From Prunella strophiata (lineage: Eukaryota; Chordata; Aves; Passeriformes; Prunellidae), in contig JAZBQD010000001.1 in NCBI GenBank assembly GCA_036583965.1, positions 22,057,569 through 22,121,568 on the forward strand: DNA of 64,000 nucleotides, written 5' to 3'. Within the stretch, counting starts at the first letter, position 1. Every line of letters starts with the position of its first letter. The notes beneath the pieces are model-generated. The model did not search any database. It saw only the letters and a list, made by a program, of their open reading frames with translations, and was not told where the DNA came from. Below, one piece after another: positions 46,201-58,338 of the stretch. The translations under genes and the position numbers were made by a program.

Positions 46201-49200
46201 TTCATCTCAGTTACATAAAGAAAAGAAAACTCAGATCTTCAAAATTTAGGTTATGGATATTTTGGGACTCTTGGAAACAGGGTGCATGTTTGATATTCTA
46301 ATCAGTTGGTTAATGGAAGATATCTGTTCAAAATTTATTTGCTTAACTACACAAAATATTTAAACAAAGTATTTAGTTGCTTGCAACACCTGCTAAAGAG
46401 ATGACACAATCTCCTTTTGAACTCTAAAACACAAAAAGAGAGCTATTGAAGCCAGCTCTCCATCAATTACTAGCTCAAAATTACTTCAGAAAGAATTTCT
46501 TCTCATCTCCAGCAGTATCTTTTATATAATCTTCTTTGTACAAGTTTAAATATATTTTAAGTGGCGCATCAGCAACTCCTACTTCCAACAACTCAACTCA
46601 CCAGGCAGAAAAATACCTTTGAGAGCTGAAAAGCTTCAGCATTTGCTAAGGTGGATGTGCATACACGTGAAGAACACTTCTGTAGGAGACATAAATATAT
46701 ATAATTATTTAATGAGTGATAGGACACACACCCACATGGATTCTAGAGGACAAAGCACTGGAAACTGGAGACAGTGCACTGCAAAATGCTGCTGGCACCA
46801 AGGATGTCTTTCCCCTGCCTATTAGCACTGAGGAGAGATTCTAGGCACTCAGACATAATCCTAAAATCCATTTCCAAGTCTCTCCACCCAGACTCAGTTT
46901 CAGTTCAATCCTTGGAGTGAAATCCTGGCACTGAAAGGTCAATGGAATTACTTCCCTTGGCTTCAGGAGTAGCAAAGCCTCCCCCTACATCACTAATCCA
47001 GAGTATCATTCATTCATTATCATCCTGATTCAGAATAACCTGTGAGGAATTGGGAACAAAGCCCACAAGCACCTTTCATGATATTTCCATGTTCTTCACT
47101 GCAGCAACACATGAATGATCCATGTGGTAGGAACACAGCATGTACAAACTGGGAGAGAAAAAAAGACAAAGAGAAAAGGGAGAAAGAGGCCTCACATTTG
47201 CTATTTTAAACTATTATGCAAGTGCTAAGAAAAGAAAATGTTTAGAGGTATTCAACAAACAGTTATTTGGGAAGATTTTGGATAGGCATGGAGACAGGAA
47301 ATGAAAAACAGGTCTTCTCCAATTTTTGAACACACAGGGTTGATTTTTTTCTGAAGTGAGCCCTAAAGACTATAAAGAATGTTCACAGAGCATTGTAAAA
47401 TTCTCCAGTACAACACAAAGCAGAAAGAGTCACAACACAGAGTCCCACCCTAAACAGACAAGGACACTCTTTCAGAGTGAGTCACTGGACTCATTAGAAA
47501 ACAAATCATCCCCATGGCCATCAAGCAGATGGTTTGGATGACCATCAGGCTGTTCTCATCAGGAGGAAGCACCACGAGACTCCACAGAACTGGAGCTGTT
47601 GTCTGACTCCACAGAGCTTTTATCTCTGTGTTATCATCAGGGGCTTGGGGCTGGAAAACCCAATGAACAGTGGCAAAGTTTGAGGATGGCACACACAGGG
47701 GTGGAACAGCAAATACCAGCAGCTAGGAGAGGGTGGCCTGCAGGGATTGGTGAGCTGAGGACAGGAAACAGCAGCAGAATCATTCAGGAAAATATTAAAT
47801 AAAACAAAGATCAAAAAACATGCCTGACATCCAGAAAGGAGGATTCTATCTGGAGAAGCTTCGATAACACCCTGAGAAGAGTGTTGCAAGGGCACAGGAT
47901 TTGTGCATTTATTTTTAGATAGGTAGTCCAAAAAAAAAAAAAACCAACCTTGCTCAGCTGGAATCACAATACTAATTTAAACACAAATAACCTACCTTTG
48001 GATTCTTCAGGTCTTTGTGGTTGTTTTATCTTTTTTTTAAATATTAAGTTGATCTAAAAATGCAAACGACCTTTTAAAAAAATCCCCACCTTAAGCCTGG
48101 TCCTGTCACCTCTTTTTCATCTACACTATTCACTAAACTTACCCTGTATTTGCAGAGTTTTAGTGCCCTAAACTTTCTCCATTCAATTAATAATGTCCTC
48201 AGCTAGAGAAAACTGTCTGCTATTCATTCCCTTAGCTCATCAGTAAGAAGGGGAGCATATGGGGACCAAAATACAGGCCAAGGATGTAGAAAAGAGCCTC
48301 CAGAATTGACTCTTCAGCCTGGAGGAGCAGATGATGCACCCTCATAAAATGTCTCTGAAGAGCCTTAATGTGATAGAACTGCTGAGAAGGGCTCTCCTCC
48401 CTCCCCAGCACACTTCTGCTGAAGAACACACAGCAATCTTTCCCCTTGTACTTGAATTCATCATACAGGAGCTGAGGGTGGCTTGAGATCTCCTTCTGCT
48501 TGTTCCTTGGGTTTGGTCTTTGCTGTGCTCTCCAGCCTCTCTGTGTCCCATTTCCCAAATGAGTAGAACCATTCTTTTCCTTTCATTGTTTTCACACAGA
48601 ACCCACTCTGTGACTGAGTTATTGCACTTCCCCTTCCCCATGGAACAGTTCCTTGTTCTCCAACCCAGTTCTTCACTTAGGATGCTCCACACTGCTCCTC
48701 CTTTCTTGCACAGTTCCTTTCCTCCTCTCTTTCCCTCTGAAATAATTTCATTTATCTCCTTCTCTCTTTCCCTCTGAAATCACTTCATCACTTCTTCCCC
48801 ACTCATCTCCCCTTCCTTCCAAAGGGCTCCTGCACCTCATAGGAAGGATGGACCAAAGTTCCCAGGCTGAACCAGGATGTTCCCTCTGGCTCTCCTGCCA
48901 GGCTCCACCTTCACCAGTGCTCTCCAGAGAGTGAAAGAGCAAAACTGCCAATTTTGAATTCTGGATGCCTTCATAAGCAAGAGGGTGTTTTGATACAGCT
49001 GAGATTCAAATTTCAGGCATGCTGACAGCCCTTTCATTCCTCTAAGAAAGCACATCATCTCTGGATCATATACAAAGAGAAAAGAGGAGGAAAATGATGA
49101 TTTATTTTCATGGGTGAAACACAACTACTGGCACGTGAGATACAACTGAAGTAATAAGTTTCTTTCTCACACATTTATGAACTGGCACTTGTTCATGGCA

Positions 49201-49552
49201 GGAGAAATACATTCTGTAGGCAAAAAGATGAGGCATTCAAAGCATCAGTCCCAGCTTTGCCAGCAAAAGAGGAGCAAAGGATAAAATCTCTGAGCAGAGA
49301 AGGAAGCTGCTTCCTTCCTCAGAGCCACTTCACCTGGAACAGCAGACACAACAGGTTTGCACAAAAGCCTCCTGCAGCTCCCCTCAGATCTTTCCTTGAG
49401 GATTGCTGTCCCTGGGCTGGAGGTTGACAAGGATGAAGTAAAAGCAAGGTGAATTTTGAGCAGCAAGTCTGCCTGAGAGGGCCTGGTAGAGGAGAGATGT
49501 CAGACTGAAGCAAATCTTAGTAGATGCCCAAATAATTTAATAAAGTAACAAT
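43263..49552. other. unique noncoding sequence
   Basis: Over 6 kb without a recognised exon or transposon. Minor repeats: 'cctaatgaaaggc' repeated near 44,185-44,215, a duplicated 'ctctctttccctctgaaat' near 48,727-48,780, and short homopolymers at 45,350-45,364, 45,632-45,644 and 47,930-47,943. The 116-codon minus-strand frame at 48,342-48,692 is not recognisable. Confidence 0.5.
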
Positions 49553-50118
49553 TATAGAATCACAGAGTTAGAAGGAACTTTTTAAGGATCATCACCCCCT
49601 GCCATGGGCAGGGACAACTTCCACTGTCCCAGGCTGCTCCAAGCCCCAAAGTCCAACCTGGCCTTGGGCACTGCCAGGGATCCAGGGGCAGCCACAGCTG
49701 CTCTGGGCACCCTGTGCCAGGGCCTGCCCACCCTGCTGGGGAACAATTCCTAATTCCCAATATCCCATCCAGCCCTGCCCTCTGGCACTGGGAAGCCATT
49801 CCCTGTGTCCTGGCACTCCAGTTATTGATGCAGGGTCCCTCTCCAGTTTCCCTGTGTTCCTTCAGGCACTGGGAGGCCACAATTTGGTCACCCCAGAGCT
49901 TCTCCTCTCCAGGTGAACAATCCCAGCTGTGCCAGCCTTTCCTCCCAGCAGAGCTGCTCCATCCTCTGCTCACCCTGGTGCCTCCCTGGGCTCTCTGCAG
50001 CAGCTCCAGGTCCCTCCTGTGCTGGCCCCAGGGCTGGGGCAGCTCTGCAGGTGGGGTCTCACCTGAGCCCAGGGGCAGAGGGGCAGAATTCCCCCCCTCA
50101 AATTGCTGCCCACACTTA
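49553..50118 (-). mobile_element. CR1 LINE, ~565 bp, antisense
   Basis: It begins 'attatagaatcacagag' and proceeds through 'ccatgggcagggacaactt', GCAGCCACAGCTGCTCTGGG, 'ctggcactgggaagccatt', 'ccttcaggcactgggaggcc' and 'agagctgctccatcctctg'. It ends with 'gctctgcaggtggggtctca', 'cctgagcccaggggcagagg' and 'gcagaattcc'. Uninterrupted, it serves as the reference showing that the copy at 27,165 was split. Confidence 0.93.
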
Positions 50119-53021
50119 ATCACAGAAAAATAAGAGGAAAAAAGCAAAATTCTGAAATCCAGGTACGTGTAGCAATTTGGAAGCAGAATGTGAGATAGGA
50201 AAACTCTTTTTCTTACCCTCTCCAGCTCTGCTGCAGATAAAAACTTCAGAGCCATCATTTTGTCACACCAACGGCAAACAAAACACGGCTGTCACAAGCC
50301 TGAAGCACCACAATCTGTATCAAAATCAACAATTAAACTTATTTCTGCTTGGTGATTCTGTTGGCCACTCTATTTAAGCATCCAGAGACTTGAATTGAGC
50401 TGGAATGTGGCTGCAAAAACACCCAGAGGATGTCTAAGCCCAGGAGCTGAAATAGTCCCTTGGCTGGAAATAAGGACAAAATGAGTCTGGGGTGGTTTCA
50501 GTGGTTGTTTTTCACCACAGTGTTTTTGCACAGAGCTGGGAAAACCCAAAATCTGGTTTGTGAGGTGTTGGAAGGTCCATACCAAGAAACTCTGTGGGCT
50601 ATTTTCAATGCTGTCTCCTTGGGCATGTTTGGAAATCTCAAACTCAGCTGTGGTATTAACCCCCCTCCTACAGAGAAACACAAACAAGCGAAAAAAACCA
50701 AAACCAAACAAAACCAAAATCCTCAGTTTAAAAGCAGCAAATCTGGAAAGGACACAAAATGATGAAATTGGAAAAATCAACTAAAGGCTGCCTCAACATC
50801 TCATGGGAAACCATAGCTCAGCTTAATGGGCTTTATTAATGATTTTTTTAGGAATTTAATATTAGGTTTTAAATTTTTAATTACAAGAAATATGGAGAAG
50901 TCAGATCTGAAGGTAATAAGAATTCACAGCCAGAAAGTATCCATTTTTCATTTCTTTTGGTAGTTTGTCTTAAAGCTCCTCAAACTGTTGTGATTTGCCC
51001 ACTGCTGACACACAGCTCCAGGACAAATACTTGGGTTTGTCATCTGGAAATCCTGTCAACAGCACAAGAAGTCCAGTGAAAGCCAGTCAATACAAATCCT
51101 GCAAGAGTTTCAGGCATTTTCTGCACATCATAAATGCGTTTGAAATGCTGCCTTGAAGGTTTGCCTTATTGAACACCACTTTTTAAGTGTTCTGTTCTGG
51201 TTTTAGCTTATCAAATTAGGTGCATTTGCTGTTAAAAAAAATGTCAGCAGTAGCACTTTAGTGTTGGAGGATCTGTGGCATCACAGAACTGTAGGATTGG
51301 GAGAGACTTTGCTACACCATCTAACTTCTTTTCCCACCCAGGATAAACCCTCCTGCATCTTTTCTGACTGATGTTCTCAAGGAACAGCAGAAATTCTGGA
51401 GAATCTACCCCTAGACAAAAATGAAAAATATTGCAGTATTTTATTTTCCTTGCCACTAAAATACTGCACTTGTCTCAGGACTTCCCTTTCTAGACTGAAA
51501 GGTTTGCTGCTTTGTGTTTTGTTATTTTTTTTTCTATCTGAAATAGAGAACCAGCTACCATGAAGTTTCTTTCATATAGCCAGTGTCTTACCAAAACTTG
51601 TGACTTGTTACTTTCAGGTTAATTGCAAAGCATAATTCCTACTTTTTTACTGCATGGCAGAGTTCAGCCTTGCATTTTTTGTCCTGTTTATGCAGGAGGT
51701 GCAGCCTCAGGTACAAAAACTGGGTGTGCTCTCCTCAAAGAGATCCAGCTCAGAGGGATACAGATTTAATATCACCTGGATCAAGCTACAGGAACTGCAG
51801 CTGACTGCATAAACTGCTCTGAAAGGCACTCCACTTTTGCCATCTGCATATTTATTAGCAATGCCATCATGCTTTATTCAAAAGGATTAATGCAGGCAGA
51901 GTACAGCCCTGGGAACAGATCTCCTAAAGGGATGTCATGTGTGGTTCAGCCACAGGTGTTGGAACAGTCTAAACACACAGTGGCTTTTAAACACACAGTA
52001 TTTTATCACCTATGCTGTAATCACCTGAAGACTTACCCCCAATTCTGACAGTGTTTTTCTTCCCACAAAGCTTTTGATTGGTATTAATCATCTCTCCTGC
52101 TGTCTCAAAGGAGAATTTCAGCATTAAAGTACTGGTGCTTCCTACCCTGGCTGTCTGTCCCAGCCAGTTTCCCAGCAGTGAGCTGAAGCCCTGCCATGGC
52201 AGTGGAGCTCTGCATGCCAAGCCAGAACTCCCTGGGTGGAAACAGGAATATCTAGGAGGTTCAGCAGTAGGGCAGAGCCACCATAATGACACCTTATCTA
52301 AACACAGGTTGTAGAGTCACTCATGCAGGTTTCCCCATCATAAAGCATTTTTAAAAATACCTATTTGACAAAAGATGAAGCTAAATTCTCTGCCACAGCA
52401 ACACCTCTGCAGGCAGATCCAAGGAATGTGCTGCTTTTGTTCCCCCATGTGATGAGTTGCCATGGCCAGAGCAGAGGTGTCTGTCAGACATTGCTGCTCT
52501 AACATCTCTCTCCAGCTCAACATTTTGCCTTTAATTCTTTCAAAGCCATTTCCCCTCTGACACAGCTGCAGCAGACACTTGGGAATGCTGCAAGGCACTG
52601 GTTTGGCTTTCATCTCTCTGACACTGGCCAGGAGCAGACCTGGTGACACCAGGGCTGCTGGATCAAGACAATCTGAAGGCATTTTAAAAACAGTTCAAGT
52701 TCTCCAAAGTTGATATAATTGATTTTTAACTGGAAGAAGAGAAGAGCAATTGTTTCACACTACTCTATCTTGACACAAAGCCAGGGGTGGATTTGCTGAG
52801 GTCAGGGCAGTGGAGGAAGGGAGAAGGAACAGGGAGGGAATGACAGGGCCAGGAGCAGCAGCTCCTCTGTGGCCAGGGCTGGTGCAGGAGCAGCTGCTGG
52901 AGCAGCCACAGCACTGGATGCCCAAGGATCACAGCACACATCCCAGCAAACTGCTCCTCACTCTGGAGAACAAAAGTCCCTGAGGCTGCCCACAGGGGGA
53001 TGTGGATCAGGCATCAAACCA
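50119..53021. other. unique noncoding sequence
   Basis: About 2.9 kb. Apart from a possible ancient CR1 tail at 51,280, no gene or transposon is recognised. A T-run lies at about 51,525-51,533. Confidence 0.5.
51280..51350 (-). mobile_element. possible ancient CR1-type 3' tail, antisense
   Basis: 'gcatcacagaactgtaggat' followed by 'tgggagagactttgctacac' and 'catctaac' resembles the tail plus 3' terminus of old avian CR1 copies in antisense. The match is short and diverged, so it is tentative. Confidence 0.4.
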
Positions 53022-53277
53022 CAGACTCACAGAATGGTTCAGTTTGGAAAAGACCTTTAAAACCACCAAGTCCAGCCATCAACTCAGCACCACCATCCTT
53101 TTTACCACCAAACCACGTCCCCATATCATGAACATTTCCAGGTGTGACTCCACCTCTGCCTCAGGCAGTCTGTTCCAGTGCTTTGCAACCCCTTCCACAA
53201 AGGAATGTTCCTAATATCCAATCTAAATTTCCCCTGGCACAACCTGAGGCTGCTTTCTCTTGTTCTGTTGCTTGTTA
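53022..53277 (-). mobile_element. older-subfamily CR1 3' end, antisense
   Basis: 'cagactcacagaatggttca', 'gtttggaaaagacctttaaa', 'accaccaagtccagccatc', 'accaccaaaccacgtcccc', 'gcctcaggcagtctgttcc' and 'ttcctaatatccaatctaaa' appear in the order expected for an older CR1 subfamily. It is truncated at about 53,277. Confidence 0.88.
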
Positions 53278-53936
53278 AATACACCAGAATAAACTCTGAG
53301 GAAAAATAAAGAGAGTAATAAAAAGTAAACGTTTGGGTTGAATGCACGAGTAATCCATTGTGGCATTTAGTGAAACTGGAAGAACATAAGAGAAAAAAGA
53401 TCATATGTGGGCTAGTAGCAGAGTATTGCATAAAGACTGACATTTCAGGAAAGGAAACATGCTGAAAGTGAAGAAAATTCTGTCTCTCCAGGGGAAAATA
53501 CTTACTCTGTGTTATTTCTGATACCATTGTCTGCTTTGGCTTTTAGGAAATTCATTTTCCTATGTTTATGAATTTTAGAGTTTTGCAGTATTTAAGTGTA
53601 TGGAGAAGCATCTTGAAGTCCTGATCCCTAAAAGCATAATTATTCTCTTGACTGAACAACTTCTATGATTGTGACTGAGCTTCTAAAATCTTCCAGTCTC
53701 TCACCCCTGGATCCTTGAAGGAAAAGTCAGCTGGTTTTCAGTGGCTCCTGTCCAAATGCCTCTTCCTTCACTGACATCCCCTCCCATTGCCCACATCCCT
53801 CCTATTCTTCCCACCCACCACCATTTTCCTCTTGTCCTCAGCAAAACACATTGCTACACACTCTCCCTTCTCTCCCTTCATGTGAAGGAAAATTGGCTTT
53901 TTCTGTTTTTCTGGTTTTTTTGTTTTTTTGGTTTTT

Positions 53937-53938
53937 TG

Positions 53939-53967
<29 letters not shown>
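53937..53967. repeat. (TTTTG)n microsatellite
   Basis: Five to six TTTTG units within a longer T-rich stretch (about 53,897-53,970) that also contains TTTTTTG runs. Confidence 0.9.
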
Positions 53968-53971
<4 letters not shown>

Positions 53972-54534
53972 TACCCTTGTCAAAGACAGAGCAACACAAT
54001 TCCAGTGGCTGCTTGACATTAGTTGATCCTATCATCTAATTAGACTCAACTGTAATATGAAAGAACAGAGTTTATTCATTAATCTTCCCATTCCCTAGAC
54101 AAGCAAAAAATCTGAAATCAATACCAGTGGTGAAAAGCTTTGTGTAGAATACTAAAAATATCAAGGAATGCCAATATTTTTTGATCAACCTGTACAAATT
54201 AGAGCCAAAATAGTTGGCTGTGCCCCATATTCATGTGTGAACCAGGCATCTGATTTTTAATAAAGTAAAAGATTTCTACTTCTACATCATTAAAATGCAG
54301 ATGTTAAATAGCAGACAGTGGGATCTTTATCAGAGTCCTTGTTTACAGCCTTTTTTTTAAACATTTATCTCATGGTTTATGCAAATAGCCAGGCACACAC
54401 AAGTCATTCCAAAAGCTTGCCTTGAGTGTAGGTGTGTTTGGGTTGGGTTAGATTCAGAAGATCAAAATGAAGAAAAAACATCTCCAGTGACATTCTTCAC
54501 AGGAGCACAGAACAGGAATGGGCACAGAATCAAA

Positions 54535-54669
54535 GACAGAAAGAAAGATCCTGGAATTAAATTTTTAACCATAAAGACAGGAAGAAAGATGCTGGAATTA
54601 TACTTTTAACCACAAAGACAGAAAGAAAGATCATCCTGGAATTAAACTTTTAACCAGAAAGACAGAAAG
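54535..54669. repeat. 41-44-bp minisatellite, three units plus a partial
   Basis: Units start at 54,535 (41 bp), 54,576 (41 bp) and 54,617 (44 bp), with a partial fourth at 54,661. Each begins GACAGAAAGAAAGAT (one has GACAGG) and contains CTGGAATTA followed by CTTTTAACCA or ATTTTTAACC. Unit 3 carries a 3-bp insertion, ATC. Confidence 0.95.
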
Positions 54670-55969
54670 TCCTAAACCAGGAATGCTGGGGAGACTCTGG
54701 GATTTCTTTCTTCCTCTCAGGAATAAAATCAGCTGAGCAGATCTGGCATAGAGATGACTTAGAAAACCTCTTGGTGGGTACTGCTCTTCTACAACTGCAC
54801 AAATGCCTTCATCAAAAGGGGTGTGAAGGAGCAGTGCTTGCAAGACAAGCAGCCTGCCAGGGATCTAAGCTTCTAGGATCCATAGCAACACAGAAGCTTT
54901 TTTCATTTCTACAGTTTCCTTTTCATTCCTCAGAGTTTTCCACCTTTACAGGACAGCATCTCACAGCTCAGTCTAGAAATTATACAAGACCAAAGGTGTT
55001 TCACGAGGGTTTGTGTGTTTGTAACATGGTCTCTGTCATTCTTGTTTCCAAAGATACAGCCACTTTTCAGAGGAGTACTTAGAAGAAAGGCAGTTTTTGC
55101 TAATATAATTTCATGACAAAGATGCCTTCTCATGTTTATACATTAAATCATGAAAACGACAGCTACATATGGCATCCAAGGGAACTGAACAAATTAAATT
55201 TCTTGTTTTGACATATTTTTGGTGTGGAAAGAAGGAACCAGTATCTTCACAGGAAACAATCTAAAGTCAAGAGCTACCCACCACTAAGAACTCAATTCTA
55301 TTATCTTTGCATTCCCAGTGCCTCTTTTGAAGCTTCCATTCACCTTTGAAATTCCTGTATCAAAGCAAAGTTTCTCTCTTAAAAGACCTTCAATTATTCT
55401 GAAACTTAGTTAAGAGAATCACCCTCTCCTTCCACCAGCCCAGCACAGAGTACAGTGCAACACAGTGGCACAGCAGGAGTTTAAGGGTTGCTGGAACAAA
55501 ATCACTGCTCTAATGATGATTACTTTGCTGTTATGTCTGTTACAGAAGGAGAATTTGGAGAGGCTGTTGATCCTTGAAATTTTTTCTTTCACTGTTATCA
55601 GAGTCACCAGAAAGATTTCTGTGTGTGGGGTCATTCTTCACTGTTACTCATAAACAAAACTCATGTCTGAGTTAAAAGTACAAGAAAAAAAGGCAGTTAG
55701 GAACCTCAGTATGCCATGGTGTCTGAGAGGGCACAGAGAGATGTGGATATTCAGAATCAAGTGCTTCTCAAAACTCTCACCTTCAAAACAAAACAACCTC
55801 AAACTCCTGCTCTAAGACATCAAGAGTTGGAGCTAAATTAAAAGCAAAAATGTGGAGTGCTGTGACTCATTACAAAGTGATAACAAAGAGCTTGTTTGCA
55901 CCTCCAGCCTGTGGGACAGGGCTTCCACCTGCTCTGGCTGCCCAGTTCACTCTGCCACTCTCCAGAGCT

Positions 55970-56014
55970 CTTCTTCTTCTTCTTCTTCTTCTTCTTCTTC
56001 TTCTTCTTCTTCTT
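55970..56014. repeat. (CTT)15 / (GAA·TTC) trinucleotide repeat
   Basis: Fifteen perfect CTT units on the plus strand, followed by CTTCCCCTC. The minus strand is uninterrupted (GAA)n polypurine. Such mirror-symmetric tracts can form triplex DNA and are length-variable. The open frames crossing it give poly-Leu/Phe/Ser runs and are artefacts. Confidence 0.95.
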
Positions 56015-58317
56015 CCCCTCGAGGTTGTGCTCTGCTCCCCATCATTTTGTGCTGGACATGGATGCTCCAAGCTGCACGTCAGCACATTCCAAGCCTTGCT
56101 GCACCCTGTCACTGGTGGTGCCAGTGCCTGGACATTCCCAAAAGCTCTTTGCTGTGGCCACAAAACAATTCCCCTGATACTCAGACCTTTTGTTTATAAT
56201 GCTGGAGGCAGATGGGTTTTGTGCCCCAGCCCAAGGAGAAGTCCCACGTGGGAATTCCCATTGCCACATGTCACCAGGGCCGTGGTCACCCCAGTGCCTG
56301 GAGCTGACCCAGCAGTGAACTCCCTCCTCCTCAGGCATTTTGGCCCAGCAGGAACAGCTGGAGTGGCTGAGCATTCCCTCTGGGTCTCAGTGCAGCTCCC
56401 TGCCCCAGGGGATGTCACAGCCCATGGATGTGACAGGTCAAGATGAGAAGAGGGAAGGCCCTGCTCTCTGAGGAACATCTGGGCCTGCACAAATAAGGGA
56501 AAGGAGCCACCAGGAAAGGACAAAAACAGTTCCAGCTAAAGGGCCAGGGGTTCCTGTGTGGATCAGCACCTGCATTTAACCTGGGGCTGACCAAGCAGCT
56601 TTTTGTCCTTTTGTCTGGATGTCTGGGCAGTTGGGAAAGAGTGGTGTGGGGGGAACATCTCCTTTTCTCCTTCTTCCAGAAAAGGTCTCTTAGGCCATCA
56701 TTCATTAACTTAGCATGGAGACAACTCCTCTAAGCAGGGGTGGGGATGTAACTAGTAAGTAGATGACCAATCCCAGCCAGAACAGGAGATTTTTCATGGC
56801 TGAAAGGGCAGGACCATCCCTGGGTTTGCCACTGCTGGCAGTGCTGGTGCTGGGCCAGGCTGGCCAGGATCTGATCTCCAGGGGAAGGGGAAACAATGGG
56901 CATGCTGAGACCAGCACAGTCTTACTGGGAGCTGGGAAAGGACCACACTCTTCACCTAAACATTCAGGATGAGATTTCAGGCTGGTTTTTCAAGTTGTCT
57001 GGGCTCCTGGTTTCACACATGTGTGAGAAAGGCCACTGGGACTGTGCTCAGCTGATGCAAAACAAGGTGGCTGCTACTCCAGAACCCCTGGAGGTGTTGC
57101 CTCTGCCCTGAAGTGCTCTTTTATTCCTGCCACAGCATCCAGGATGGCACGTCTGACATTGCAGGAGTGTGGCACTCACCTTGCAGCACCTGGTGCAGGC
57201 TGCTGATGTCCCCGGGGCAGAGTGTGAAGCAAGAGGAAGGCACTGGTTTTACCTCTTGACAGAAAGCAGCCTGTGCTTCTGCTCTCAGCAGGGAAAGGTG
57301 AGGGACAACCCTAAGCACACAGCAGCAGGGGCTGCAGGAGAGGCTGAGGAGAGGAGAGACTGCAGCCAAGCTTGCCATGGGCAGCTGAGTGGGAGCAGGG
57401 CAGGGGGGTGAGGGGTCACAGCCAGGAGCTCACCTGGGCTGGAACACAAAACGGGACTTGGGATTTTGGAGGGGTTCCAGTCTCACCTGGAGGAAGAGGA
57501 GGAAGGGCACTCCCTCACCAGTGAGCTGCTGATTAATTAGAGGAGACAAGTGCCAGCCCTGCTGCTGTAATGAGGAGAGGCACCTTGGAGCACTTTCCTC
57601 ACACACTTGACACTTCCCATGGTACTCCACCCTGACAGGCCACCCGGCTCTGTCCCTTCTGCAGAGCAAACATCAATACAGATTAACACCTCCCAAAGCT
57701 GTCAGGCACCAATACCAGATACTGTGTCCTCCCTCCTGACCTCTGTGAGAAACAAGCTTCTAAAACATTCCTATCTTGATGAATTTTAAGAGATAATAAT
57801 TAAAGCTATAGTACAGCTAAGTACAAACACAAAAAGGGAAAGTGTGAAAAACCTTAATGCTGATATAAGTTAAGGCAAAAATGAAGATTGGTATGACAGG
57901 ATTTAAAAACATCGAAGGGTGGAAAGGGCAACTGTTGAATCCTGAAGGATAAAACATGATAAGGAGTTTTCAAACAATCTTAATATCAAGGAAATTTTCC
58001 AGATTGCAGTGGAAGTTCTTGCCTTCAGAACAATGTGTGTACAGTCAGATACTTTAAGATTTTTTTTTCTGAAACTAAAAGACCAAAAGATAATTAATAC
58101 TCTATTGTAGAAGACAGAAGGTACACTTCAAAAACAACCTCTTCTCCTTGCCTCCATCAGCTGCCTTCCTGAGTGCTCCATTTGCCTTTAAGTGGACTCT
58201 TAGAGAATCCTATTGAAGACTTAAGAGCCCTCAGTAGCACTTTTTCATCTTCTCACCCTGCTGCCGGCTTTAGGCATCTGCAGCAGTCACATGCTTGAAG
58301 TAAAATGTCATCTCCCT

Positions 58318-58338
58318 GCTCCTCCTCCTCCTCCTCCC
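58318..58338. repeat. (CTC)n short microsatellite
   Basis: Six to seven CTC/TCC units in a pyrimidine-rich context. Confidence 0.8.

Noticed and set aside
47620..47967. Minus-strand frame containing LFNIFLND, like the CR1 reverse-transcriptase motif LFNIFIND
   Set aside because: The surrounding residues and DNA do not follow CR1 order; a single eight-residue resemblance is too little.
55850..56446. 198-codon plus-strand frame with a leucine run
   Set aside because: The run comes from the (CTT)15 microsatellite; no signal of a real exon on either side.
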